From NCBI GenBank assembly GCA_016931155.1, contig JAFGFJ010000006.1, positions 310,001 to 374,000 on the forward strand: 64,000 nucleotides of DNA, given 5' to 3'. Below the pieces are notes generated by a model, which saw only the letters and a program-made list of their open reading frames with translations, did not search any database and had not been told where the DNA came from. The stretch comes from Candidatus Dojkabacteria bacterium (lineage in GTDB: Bacteria > Patescibacteria > Dojkabacteria > B142 > JAFGFJ01). This document shows positions 50,468 to 59,158 of this stretch, in pieces. Both the position numbers and the translations under genes were made by a program. Numbering within the stretch: the stretch's first letter is position 1; the number at the start of each line of letters is the position of its first letter.

Positions 50468-52194
50468 TATCTTTGAAAATCTTCAAGATTTTTCTTTTTA
50501 CAAATTTCTTTTTATTGTTTTCCTTTTTCTTAGGTGGACATAGTACATCTGCTGCATCTTTTTCCCAGGAATTCTCAAGTATTTACACAATAAATAGTGA
50601 TCTTTCTGCGAATGTGACCTTTAGGGAAGTATTTGTAAACATTTCTTCGACTGAAGTTCTTGATCGTTACAAGGTAAATATTCCTTTTGCAGATGCAACT
50701 GATATAAGTGTTAAGGTAAATGGATCGGGGACAATTTCTGGTCATAAGGTGACAGGTGGAAGAACTGAAGTAAGTGTGGATTTTGATCCTGTTATTAAAG
50801 ATCAGACAGCAGTTATTCTTACTTCTTTTAAGACATATCAAGTTGCCAAAGACTTTGGAGGGATAACTGCTTTACTTATCCCTTCAGTGGATTCAGGGGT
50901 AAAGATTAGTAATCAGGCAGTAAATGTTTCAAAGTCACTGGGAGAGTTGAGTTGTGCTTCTACTGACTTTACAAAGGGGAAGGAAACGAAGCAAAATATT
51001 TACAATTTCAACTCTTCTTCTAATATATACATGACTTTTGGGAATAGTGTGAAATACAATTTCAGCTTAAAACAGTCCTTAATTAACAATACCAGCAAAG
51101 AGGTTACAACAAAATTCCTGCTTCCATATGAAGATTCAAGGCAGTCATTATATTTTTACTTTTCCAATTATGATGCGGTTCTGGTCTCTGATGGGAGTAA
51201 CAATAAGGAGATATTTGTGTCATTAAAACCTACGGAAAATAAAAGTATTGGAATAAATGGACTGCTAAGTTCGAAAAATACGGATCGGGAGATCGTTGAA
51301 AGCAAGGTAAAAGATATTTACAAAAAGGTAATAAGTGAGCATTCTCCATCTTCCGACTCCAGATTTGAAAGAAAGTCGATTGGAGAATTGAAAGAACAGA
51401 AGTCACTTAGTGAGATTCAGTATGCAGATCTATTGGTTTCTCTTCTAAAGGAGAAGAATATTGATGCAAAAATAATTATTGGCAGAAACAATGGTGCTCG
51501 AATGTTTGGTCGCAGTGAGGACATTGATGCTTGGGTTTCCTACTTTGATGAATCATCAAAGAACTGGCAAGGTCTTGATCCATATTTTGCTGATTCGAAC
51601 AATCTTGGAGACGAACCCTTTTTTAATCCAGACAGGATAGCATATTTTGTTTTAGATGGTTCTAAAGCCGAGGAATCTTATGGGTATTACTTCCTTGAAG
51701 GACAAGGGTTCTATGTTGAGCTTTCGAAATATGATGGGGACGAATTTTTGATCGACAAGTCTTTTGATTACACTGTTACTATTGATCCTATTGACAAGGT
51801 GTCACTTGATGTTCATTTTCCTGTTTCCATAAAACTGGCAAATCGTTCTTCAAGGGCAATTAGAATAAAAGATGCTCATTATAAGGGCAAAAAACTGGAA
51901 ATAAGAGCCAGAGATAAGAATTTATGGGTTCTTCCCGGGCATTCGGCAAGATATCAAATTGAAGGGCTTATGGTAAAAGGTCTTTTTGGAGAAAAAAAAC
52001 AAACATTTGAACTTTCTTTAAGTATTGAGTCAGCGGGGGGAGAAATACAGAATCAGGAAAAAAGTATCGAAATAACTGCACTTCCGACTGTTAGGACTTT
52101 CCTTCCGTTGATGGTTGCCCTGACTGTACTTTCAGTGAGTTTTTTCTTGTTTCTCATGTTTAAGAAACATATAAAATTGACACATAAGCGATGA
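50464..52194 (+). CDS. Transglutaminase-like exported protein without catalytic triad
   Basis: 576 residues: signal peptide (about 5-28), a beta-rich region, a transglutaminase-like region at roughly 290-400, another beta region, and a C-terminal membrane segment (TFLPLMVALTVLSVSFFLFLMF). In the core, YADLLVSLLKEKNIDAKIIIG..DAWVSYFDESSKNWQGLDPYF follows the family pattern. The usual Cys before the first helix is absent and HAW reads DAW, so Cys and His of the triad are missing. It is probably a binding rather than an enzymatic protein. Translationally coupled to gltX. Confidence 0.7.
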   Translation: MISLKIFKIFLFTNFFLLFSFFLGGHSTSAASFSQEFSSIYTINSDLSANVTFREVFVNISSTEVLDRYKVNIPFADATDISVKVNGSGTISGHKVTGGRTEVSVDFDPVIKDQTAVILTSFKTYQVAKDFGGITALLIPSVDSGVKISNQAVNVSKSLGELSCASTDFTKGKETKQNIYNFNSSSNIYMTFGNSVKYNFSLKQSLINNTSKEVTTKFLLPYEDSRQSLYFYFSNYDAVLVSDGSNNKEIFVSLKPTENKSIGINGLLSSKNTDREIVESKVKDIYKKVISEHSPSSDSRFERKSIGELKEQKSLSEIQYADLLVSLLKEKNIDAKIIIGRNNGARMFGRSEDIDAWVSYFDESSKNWQGLDPYFADSNNLGDEPFFNPDRIAYFVLDGSKAEESYGYYFLEGQGFYVELSKYDGDEFLIDKSFDYTVTIDPIDKVSLDVHFPVSIKLANRSSRAIRIKDAHYKGKKLEIRARDKNLWVLPGHSARYQIEGLMVKGLFGEKKQTFELSLSIESAGGEIQNQEKSIEITALPTVRTFLPLMVALTVLSVSFFLFLMFKKHIKLTHKR

Positions 52195-52205
52195 CCTAGC
52201 ATAAT
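52177..52205 (+). promoter_or_regulatory. Promoter of the PEP-synthase-like gene
   Basis: Perfect -35 TTGACA (52177-52182), 17-base spacer, -10 CATAAT (52200-52205). It begins inside the end of the transglutaminase-like gene. The start site is near 52212, about 28 bases before the ATG. Confidence 0.65.
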
Positions 52206-52239
52206 TACTTAATAAAAATGTGTCAGTAAGTCTGCCCAA

Positions 52240-54327
52240 ATGAAGATAAAAGACAAATATACAATTTTTCTAGAAAACTATGACCTCAAGCAGGAGGAAG
52301 CTTTTGGTCAGAGAGCTAAAGATTTTTATGATCTCGTACATTTAAACGTGAGTGTTCCTTCTACTTTTTTTGTAAATTCCTCTGCTTTTGATGATTTTAT
52401 ACATGGGAATAATCTCAGTGAATATATTATCGAACGTCTCTTAGGTGTGAATATTGATAATTCAAGGGATTTGGAGAAAACATCCAAAGAGATAAAAGAA
52501 GCAATTATGAGTGGGAGTATTTCTAAGGAATTGGAAGAGGAATTGTCTACTTGTTATTCCAGGCTTTCCGGTTTTAGTGATTCACTTGTTTCTATGACAT
52601 ATTCTCCGATTAATCCGGATCTTGATTATTCATCATTTAGTGAAAAATCTTTTGTTCATCTAAATATTAGAGGTAAGGATGAGCTTATCGATACAGTAAA
52701 GCTTATCTGGACCTCTTTATTCGAACCAAAGGCTATTTTTTACAGGGAAGCAAAGAGATATTCTGGTGCTCTCACGGTAGCTGTAGTTGTTCAAAAACTA
52801 ATCTTTGCCGAGTCTTCTGGGGTTTTATTTACAGTCGATCCAATAACAAATGATTCTACTAAGGCTCAGATTGAGGCGATACTTGGAGTGATTGATCCTC
52901 TTGTTGACTCAGAGCTTAATCCTGATGTTTATATTTATGACAAAGTGCTAGGTACAATTACTGAAAAAAACACTGTCAATCAGGATTGGATGTTGGTACG
53001 CAAAGGAAGAGTAAAGGGTAATGAAAGTCCTCATGCAAAAGTTAACATATCTCCTGTTTATAAAAAGTTGCAGAAAATTGACGATACCTATTTGGACTAC
53101 CTTGGTAAGCTTGCAGTCACTCTTGATAAATACAACGAATCTCCGCTCGAAGTTGAATGGGTACTTGAATCAGGAAGGATAAGTGTTACAAGAATAAGAC
53201 CAGTGACTACATTGACGATCAATGAAACCGATTGGAAATTTGCTCCTACTGTAACAGCTCTAAAAAGTAAGTTGGAGTCCAGGGAAAAAACAGTAAATAA
53301 CCAGTCAGGTTCGCTTTCATTGCAGGAATTTCAAGTCAAAAATAGATCGGATTATGAGGAACAGATGACTGAAATTTCTGAGATGATTCCTGGTAAAGGA
53401 GATCTAGTACCAATTTCTCCAGACATTGGAGTGCCTAAGCTATCACCTCCTTCAATGATTCAGGAAAAGAAGAAAGCAATAATGGGGGAAGATGTTAAAT
53501 CTACTGAAGAGCTAGTTGTGCAGGAAGAAATTCTGGTTAATCGGGCTTTTCCAGTCTCTGATGACTTATCAACAGTTACAAAAATCTTTTACGAAGTTGA
53601 AAACAAACAGGGAGTGGAAAAAATTTCTAACTTACCATTAGATGGCGTTGTAGCCCAATTTAATAAAAGTCTTCTGGATAAAGAAATGGGTAGTGTTTTA
53701 CTTGAGGCAGCATCAAGGGCAGGGGAGAAACCAGTTCTGTTTTCTCTGTTTTCCAATGGGAGTGTAAATGATATAGAGCTAAAAAAACAGATTGTGACTT
53801 TGAAACAAGTCAGGAATAAAAGCAACAAGAAGAATGTTTGGGTCACAATACCTGCTTTTCATGATAAGCAGGAAATAATAGAAGTTAAGAAATTGATTTC
53901 AACAATTGGATTGAAGAGATCTTCTACGTTTAAAATTTTCTTGTCAATTAATAGCCCAGCTGCAGCTATGCAGATATTGGAATTTATTGATATAGGTATC
54001 GATGGGATTCTGATAAACTTTTCGAAGTTTGCTGCTCTTAGTCTTGATAAAAAGGTAGGTGATGTCCAATCAAGTGATCTTTTAAAAAACGAAGCAATTG
54101 AAAAAATACTTAGGGGATTGGTAATGGATATAAATAGATCCAAGATTGATTCAATAATTGTGTTTGATCATTTAGAGATTGATGAAAAAATCCTAACTAA
54201 ATTAGTAGAGATTGGGACAATAGGATTTTCTACTGAATTAACAACGATACCTGGACTTAAGAAACACCTCCAGTCTATTGAGGCAGAAAAGATATTGAGG
54301 CATAAGGGAGGGAAAGCTCACAAGTGA
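52240..54327 (+). CDS. PEP synthase-like protein lacking the phosphohistidine domain
   Basis: 695 residues. Residues 1-330 align by pattern with the ATP-binding part of PEP synthase/PPDK (SLFEPKAIFYREAKRYSGALTVAVVVQKLIFAESSGVLFTVDP). The final 250 residues resemble the PEP-binding barrel. Between them the swivelling domain with its GGxxSHxAI histidine is missing and replaced by a polar linker. In the N-terminal part the conserved VRSSA..ED stretch reads VSMTYSPINPD. In the barrel the GSNDLTQ and CG motifs are lost. It is therefore unlikely to make PEP. A sensor or structural role is possible. Own promoter. Confidence 0.7.
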   Translation: MKIKDKYTIFLENYDLKQEEAFGQRAKDFYDLVHLNVSVPSTFFVNSSAFDDFIHGNNLSEYIIERLLGVNIDNSRDLEKTSKEIKEAIMSGSISKELEEELSTCYSRLSGFSDSLVSMTYSPINPDLDYSSFSEKSFVHLNIRGKDELIDTVKLIWTSLFEPKAIFYREAKRYSGALTVAVVVQKLIFAESSGVLFTVDPITNDSTKAQIEAILGVIDPLVDSELNPDVYIYDKVLGTITEKNTVNQDWMLVRKGRVKGNESPHAKVNISPVYKKLQKIDDTYLDYLGKLAVTLDKYNESPLEVEWVLESGRISVTRIRPVTTLTINETDWKFAPTVTALKSKLESREKTVNNQSGSLSLQEFQVKNRSDYEEQMTEISEMIPGKGDLVPISPDIGVPKLSPPSMIQEKKKAIMGEDVKSTEELVVQEEILVNRAFPVSDDLSTVTKIFYEVENKQGVEKISNLPLDGVVAQFNKSLLDKEMGSVLLEAASRAGEKPVLFSLFSNGSVNDIELKKQIVTLKQVRNKSNKKNVWVTIPAFHDKQEIIEVKKLISTIGLKRSSTFKIFLSINSPAAAMQILEFIDIGIDGILINFSKFAALSLDKKVGDVQSSDLLKNEAIEKILRGLVMDINRSKIDSIIVFDHLEIDEKILTKLVEIGTIGFSTELTTIPGLKKHLQSIEAEKILRHKGGKAHK

Positions 54328-54563
54328 TGTGTTCCAACTTGAAACAGAAACTCAATATAACTGCGTTTTGATGTTGATATGTCGTTTGCTTCTCTGCTGA
54401 GTGAATCGTTTACTTTTTTAAACATATTAATTGGCGGGATTTTTTTGTTTAGAAATACTTATGATAAACAAAGAGATAATAATAAATAAGCTAGGAATTG
54501 TCTGTAGTTAATATTTATTATTTTTTTGTATATTTGATACAACGATAATTACTGGAAAACATT

Positions 54564-55292
54564 ATGAATAAAAAAGTACTAATTTTTCTTGTGACTTTGG
54601 TTTTATCTTTTACTTTGAGTGGCTGTGCTAAAAACTCGTCTAGTGACTCAATTGCTGATCATACATCAAAAAATGGCAGTGTAATTTTTATTTATGGTGC
54701 AAGGGTCTTTACCTCTCCGCTTAAGGATAGTGACCTCATTAACGCAAATATTTCGATCACAACGAATATGATTTTTGATTTAAGTAAACAGGTAAAGGGG
54801 TTTACTATTTCTGAGATAAGTATAACTTCACCAGAACTAATAGGAATTGTTAAAAAGTTTAAACCAAAACACATACTGCGTAGTGATAATTGTGTAAACT
54901 GGTATTTGGGGGCTTGCGATGAAATACCTGATCCTGCTGAAATAGCAAGCGAGGGAGACAGCTTTGATTTTTTGGTGGTAGAGCATGAAGCAGCATATCT
55001 GGATGAAATTTCAAAAGAAGGCTATTTCAATGTTATTTATAATGTTGTTGTAACTGAAATTGCACAGGTTTCATCAAGGAAAATTGAGGCAGATACTGGG
55101 CATTTTGAGAACTCCAAAGTTCTGCAATATGCTGGTCTAAATGAAAAACAGTTGAGTTTTGATTTGACATATCAGGTGAAAATAGAATTTGAAGATGGAG
55201 AAGAATTTTCTAACCAGTACAGATACATTGTTAATGCATTAGACTTAATTGAGAAGGGGTACACAACCGAGAACACAGAAGATAAGCTGTGA
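54564..55292 (+). CDS. Predicted lipoprotein, unknown function
   Basis: 242 residues with a clear lipoprotein signal: MNKKVLIFLVTLVLSFTLSGC, lipobox LSGC, then a Ser-rich linker. The mature part is mixed alpha/beta with two additional cysteines (near 112 and 119) that could form a disulphide. No family recognised. A TTGTAT/ATACAA inverted repeat lies upstream at 54526-54542. It is followed by the nucleoside hydrolase gene on the same strand, 94 bases away with its own promoter. Confidence 0.78.
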   Translation: MNKKVLIFLVTLVLSFTLSGCAKNSSSDSIADHTSKNGSVIFIYGARVFTSPLKDSDLINANISITTNMIFDLSKQVKGFTISEISITSPELIGIVKKFKPKHILRSDNCVNWYLGACDEIPDPAEIASEGDSFDFLVVEHEAAYLDEISKEGYFNVIYNVVVTEIAQVSSRKIEADTGHFENSKVLQYAGLNEKQLSFDLTYQVKIEFEDGEEFSNQYRYIVNALDLIEKGYTTENTEDKL

Positions 55293-55326
55293 TTGGTGAT
55301 CTATCGTCAAGCTAGATAAAGAAAAA

Positions 55327-55355
55327 TTGACTTCAAGCCATAATGGACTTAGACT
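55327..55355 (+). promoter_or_regulatory. Promoter of the nucleoside hydrolase gene
   Basis: TTGACT (55327-55332), 17-base spacer, TAGACT (55350-55355). The spacer contains one CCATAATGG palindrome. The start site is near 55362, about 25 bases before the ATG. Confidence 0.55.
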
Positions 55356-55390
55356 GTTGGATAACTAATTTATTAAACTGTCCATTATGG
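55338..55390 (+). promoter_or_regulatory. Paired operator-like palindromes CCATWATGG
   Basis: CCATAATGG at 55338-55346 and CCATTATGG at 55382-55390 are two copies of one 9-base palindrome with centres 44 bases apart, about four helical turns. The first lies between the -35 and -10, the second contains the start codon. With flanking bases they form an 11-bp perfect inverted repeat (CCATAATGGAC / GTCCATTATGG). This is what a repressor that loops DNA would use. Confidence 0.6.
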
Positions 55391-56556
55391 AAAAGAATTT
55401 TTTAAGGCTTTTATCAAAAGCCTTTGCAGTGCTTCTTTCAGTTTTGTGCGGTAGTTCATTCCTCCTGATCAATACTCAAGCAGTAATGGCAAAAAAACCT
55501 AATCCACCGAAAGTGGATATTTTTCTTGATACAGACACTGGGGTAGGAGATGCGGTGGCAGTAGCCTGGGCACTAAAGGATAGTAAGACAAATGTGCTCG
55601 GTATAACCACAGTTGCAGGAAACACTACTGTGGAAAATGCTACAAAGAATGTGCTTACTCTGCTTGATGTCATGGGGAGGACAGATATTAGCGTAACTAT
55701 GGGGGCATCTGAACCTTTAGTTAAACCACATTACAATGTTGGGGATGTAATACACGGTTTAGATGGGCTTTGGTTTCAACAACAGCCACATGATTTGAGT
55801 GCAATCCCGACAGATGCACCCTTAGCACTGGCGACTGCAGCAAGTGAAAATCCAGGAATGACAATAGTTGCACTAGGTCCGTTGACTAACATTGCTCAAG
55901 CTGTTCAAAGATATCCGGATGATATGAGAGGAGTAAAAATTATCACATTAGAGCTGACTGGAAGTGAAACCAGCAGTGCTCACTCGGATCCATACCCTGG
56001 TGGATTTAATGTGTGGAATGATCCTGATGCCTTGAAAGTATTACTTGAAGCAGATGGACTGGACTTGGATATCTATCTAGCTGGTACTGGAGTATTGGAT
56101 AGTGTAACTGTTGATAGTGCGACTTTCCCTCAGAGATTGATTGATAAGGGAGGTACATTAGGACAGTTTATGGCAGCATTCTTAATACCTAATTTTCAAA
56201 TCGCAACTATGGGTGCCGGGGGTCCAGTTGTTATGGATGACCCAGCTTTGACTATCCTGGCAGTAAGACCTGAGTATCTAAAGTCATACGTAGAAGGTTA
56301 CGCAAAAGTATCAACAAATGAAGATTTCACAAGCGGTCAAATATTTTTTGGTTATAACGTCAACACCAAGGCATTCCTACTTTCTACGCCGGAAGAACAA
56401 TCAATACTTGCAGATAGAATGTTTTCTGATCCCAATTTTAACCTGCAGTATGAAATTGGGCTTATTTTGATGAGGCATCCTGATAATATTAAAGTGATAA
56501 CCGAGATTAATGGTAAGAAAATAAAGAAACTAATTGATAAAGACTTTGTAAAGTAG
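55387..56556 (+). CDS. Secreted inosine-uridine-type nucleoside hydrolase
   Basis: 389 residues. Signal peptide (about 1-34, ending near QAVMA), then the hydrolase domain. The metal site near the N-terminus is DTDTGVGDAVA, a variant of DTDxGxDDxxA in which the first of the paired Asp is Gly. VALGPLTNIA and NVWNDPDALKVLL are also typical. The family splits nucleosides to base and ribose. Export suggests scavenging from the surroundings, which fits an organism with poor nucleotide synthesis. Its own promoter, paired operators and strong terminator indicate single-gene control. Confidence 0.88.
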   Translation: MEKNFLRLLSKAFAVLLSVLCGSSFLLINTQAVMAKKPNPPKVDIFLDTDTGVGDAVAVAWALKDSKTNVLGITTVAGNTTVENATKNVLTLLDVMGRTDISVTMGASEPLVKPHYNVGDVIHGLDGLWFQQQPHDLSAIPTDAPLALATAASENPGMTIVALGPLTNIAQAVQRYPDDMRGVKIITLELTGSETSSAHSDPYPGGFNVWNDPDALKVLLEADGLDLDIYLAGTGVLDSVTVDSATFPQRLIDKGGTLGQFMAAFLIPNFQIATMGAGGPVVMDDPALTILAVRPEYLKSYVEGYAKVSTNEDFTSGQIFFGYNVNTKAFLLSTPEEQSILADRMFSDPNFNLQYEIGLILMRHPDNIKVITEINGKKIKKLIDKDFVK

Positions 56557-56580
56557 AAAGCCAGTAATCTGTAATTAGCA

Positions 56581-56609
56581 AAGGGGGGATAAAAATCCCC
56601 CCTTTTTTT
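56581..56609 (+). terminator. Strong intrinsic terminator after the nucleoside hydrolase
   Basis: AAGGGGGGAT and ATCCCCCCTT form a perfect 10-bp stem around AAAA, followed by a run of T. It starts 25 bases after the stop. It may also help stop the convergent gene, although its T-run on the minus strand is only three bases. Confidence 0.92.
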
Positions 56610-56672
56610 GACCAATATGGAATCAAATGCTCTGATCCCTTTATTAAGTCTTTTGTCTGCTTAATTCAGATT

Positions 56673-57872
56673 CTAAAGACTCTGTTTTCTCATAGGGGGT
56701 TTGTCTGGAGTATACTTAGACCCCGGGCTGAAAAATTCATTCAGACTATCCTTGGTTTCGTATTCTTCTTCCAGTTTACCTTTGTAGTAATGTCTAAGTT
56801 TCACTGTAGCTTTGTATTTCCGGTAGGAACCGGTCAAATTCCAGGTAAAATTCCTTGACACGAATCTAATTAACTTATTTAACCAAGCAGGATTGGAGTC
56901 TCTTATTGCTGTGAGTTCCAACATTGGAACTACCCTCAGGGTTTCAGTATCATGGACATCAAATTCGTAACGATGATCACCTTCTTCACAGATATTATAA
57001 TATACATTGGCACGATTTCTGTGGGACTCTTTGTCATAATGGTCTTCTCCTCTTTCAAGAGTCCATTTATCAGGGTTGTGAAAAACGATTTTGCCATCTT
57101 TGGCAAGCAGAATATTCGTTTTTACTGCAGAATTATTGTAGTTATTTTTGCTGATATTATAACCTGCAAGTCCCTGATAGGGTCCTGCAGCAAACGAAAA
57201 CCAGTGCCAGTGATTCCATATATCCAACATAGCATTAGTGAATCCATGATCACTATAGCCGTTGCCATTGAGTTCAATTTTTAAATCGCCCTTACGTATA
57301 TAACCGGTTATCTTTGAGAATGGTTGTGTGACCAGCCAGGCGATGAATTTGTCATCGACATTCGAACAGGTAATACCTGTTCCCTCACGGAAAGCAGGTA
57401 CTAAGGCTCTTAATTCAAGGTATACTTCTATATCCAGTTTGGGTAAATACATGGTAGCCTTAAGGTGTCGAGTGTCGCCATTAATAGCCTCAAGTGTGTT
57501 TGGCCCCATTTTTACATTTAAACGATCTTTGCTGTAAGAAAAATCCTTTCCTGAATAATGAAATTCGTTAACTACCTCAATGCCTGGAAAATGTATTTCT
57601 ACAGACAAGTATGGTTCAGCTTTCTTGGATTTATATGTCAGAACGTTGTTATAGGTATAGTTAATCAGCATCCATCCCTCTTTAGTACGGGCATCAATAT
57701 AATGCCATTCGAACCATCCTGGCTCTTCTCCAATAGGCGTCCTTACTGCTGCCTCCCAGTCTTCATGGAAATGCTTCAAATTTATCTTGTCACAACCAAG
57801 TTTGCGATAAATATCTTTGTTTTTGGGATAGCCCAGAAATACTTTTGCATCTTCTTTTGTGTTCTTTTTCAT
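56673..57872 (-). CDS. AttH/CrtC-like lipocalin-fold protein
   Basis: 399 residues, cytosolic, with no signal peptide. It has features of the AttH/carotenoid 1,2-hydratase superfamily: GWFEWHYIDARTKEGWMLIN near the start, a central GNGYSDHGF motif (family GxGYxDHxWG) and then WHWFSFAAGPYQGLAGYN. Members hydrate or cyclise isoprenoids or other lipophilic ligands, or only bind them. The Asp-His pair is kept, the Trp-Gly that follows is not. No carotenoid genes are nearby. It is convergent to the nucleoside hydrolase and seems to be an isolated, possibly acquired gene. The fold call is by motif only. Confidence 0.6.
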   Translation of the reverse strand: MKKNTKEDAKVFLGYPKNKDIYRKLGCDKINLKHFHEDWEAAVRTPIGEEPGWFEWHYIDARTKEGWMLINYTYNNVLTYKSKKAEPYLSVEIHFPGIEVVNEFHYSGKDFSYSKDRLNVKMGPNTLEAINGDTRHLKATMYLPKLDIEVYLELRALVPAFREGTGITCSNVDDKFIAWLVTQPFSKITGYIRKGDLKIELNGNGYSDHGFTNAMLDIWNHWHWFSFAAGPYQGLAGYNISKNNYNNSAVKTNILLAKDGKIVFHNPDKWTLERGEDHYDKESHRNRANVYYNICEEGDHRYEFDVHDTETLRVVPMLELTAIRDSNPAWLNKLIRFVSRNFTWNLTGSYRKYKATVKLRHYYKGKLEEEYETKDSLNEFFSPGSKYTPDKPPMRKQSL

Positions 57873-58141
57873 TATAATTATATTTTAAATAAACATAAAA
57901 TTTGGGATCACTTAGTTGTGTATCCCCTTAATATATTATTCTAGTACATATATATTCTTTTTACTTTAATTCCCTCTTCCCATAAGTTCCATGCTGTGTA
58001 TAGCCTTTCTGTGACTGTCATGCTACTTGTCTGCTTAAAATGTAATCTAGGATTGACATTCTAGCAGTTTTGTCGCATTTCTAATGATTATTTAGCGGAG
58101 AGTAAAGAATATATGGTGTTGCTGTTTTTATTGTTTTGGGA

Positions 58142-58768
58142 TTACTTGAACTTAATAACTACACAATATGATTTAGATAAATCTTCAAGGAAATATGCAA
58201 CCTTGAATACCAAAATACCATCAATATGTATATTTTCTATTCTGGAATAACCCAGATTTTCTAACTCCAGAGAAGTTATAGTCGCTGGTATACGGGCAAC
58301 TATATTTGTAGTCAAATATTTGCGGGTCAGATTGAACATCTTTCTTAGACTGGGTTTTGTGTCATCTACGCTATTGACATGACTTGATCTGTCCATTTTT
58401 CTTGTACTCCAACCGGGATCAAGAAATACTATATCAGCTTGAAGTTTTTTTAGAAGACTATGATCTAAGACATCTCCTTGGATAAAGTTTACTTTATCGC
58501 TCACTCCATATATCTTTGAATTACTGGTAGCCATTTTTATTCTTTTCTCATCTAACTCAATACCTATGACATTGTCCATATATTTCCCAAGTTGTATGCA
58601 CAAAGCCCCGATACAACTGCATAATTCAATTGCTCTTGTAAATTTCCCCATAGAGCTTGCCTGTTTTGCGATATGTTGAGCGACATATTCAGGACAGCTA
58701 ATAAGAGCTGACTCCTTGTCGGAGCGAACCTCTTTCGTGAACCTTTGCGTCTTTTTTAATGTGATCAA
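58142..58768 (-). CDS. SAM-dependent methyltransferase, TGS1-like
   Basis: 208 residues. Class I methyltransferase core: IELCSCIGALCIQLGK (motif I), VIGIELDEKRI (motif II), IQGDVLD (motif III) and DIVFLDPGWSTRK (motif IV). The order with FLDPGW resembles the RNA cap guanine-N2 methyltransferase family (TGS1: FLSPPWGG), so an RNA base is a plausible target. The start is a TTG at 58768; no ATG occurs before motif I. A terminator hairpin lies 13 bases upstream of this start on the same strand. Confidence 0.72.
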   Translation of the reverse strand: MITLKKTQRFTKEVRSDKESALISCPEYVAQHIAKQASSMGKFTRAIELCSCIGALCIQLGKYMDNVIGIELDEKRIKMATSNSKIYGVSDKVNFIQGDVLDHSLLKKLQADIVFLDPGWSTRKMDRSSHVNSVDDTKPSLRKMFNLTRKYLTTNIVARIPATITSLELENLGYSRIENIHIDGILVFKVAYFLEDLSKSYCVVIKFK

Positions 58769-58780
58769 ACGTTGTTATTG

Positions 58781-58815
58781 AAAAACAGGACGGCTAATAG
58801 GGTTAGAGCCGTTCT
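58781..58815 (-). terminator. Terminator between tRNA-Gly and the methyltransferase gene
   Basis: On the minus strand AGAACGGCT pairs with AGCCGTCCT (9 bp, one G-U) around an 11-base loop, followed by GTTTTT. It would end the tRNA transcript; alternatively it controls the methyltransferase, as its start is only 13 bases further on. Confidence 0.65.
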
Positions 58816-58915
58816 CGAAACAGTTTATGCCAAATGGAGTAGTAGAGGCAATTAATGTGTCCTTTTTTTGGATGGTATCAGGATGAGACGGTATCTTAAC
58901 TTAATTTTTGAAGGT

Positions 58916-58990
58916 TGGAGCGGGCAACGGGAATCGAACCCGTATCATCAGTTTGGAAAACTGACATAATAACCTTTATACGATGCCCGC
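58916..58990 (-). tRNA. tRNA-Gly (anticodon TCC)
   Basis: Full cloverleaf. Acceptor GCGGGCA pairs with TGCCCGC, discriminator T, and CCA is encoded. The anticodon stem TCAGT/ACTGA holds loop TTTCCAA, giving anticodon TCC (reads GGA and other GGN codons). T stem ACGGG/CCCGT with loop TTCGATT. The variable loop is short and the D stem has one weak pair. Length 75 bases including CCA. Confidence 0.96.
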
Positions 58991-59158
58991 ACAAAACACG
59001 CAATTGTAGCAGATCAGTCTCCTTTTTGTGAAGCAATGGACCAGGAATTGTGTTAATGGTCGGGTACGGCTGAAACTTTATCGTGTCCTGTTTTCTGCTA
59101 GTTTTCATCTATTGCAATATTGGGATTACTTAGTATGAGTAGCTATCTCCGAAGCACT

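Noticed and set aside
54385..54410. Terminator after the PEP-synthase-like gene
   Set aside because: A 5-bp stem with a G-U pair before TTTTTT is too weak to support.
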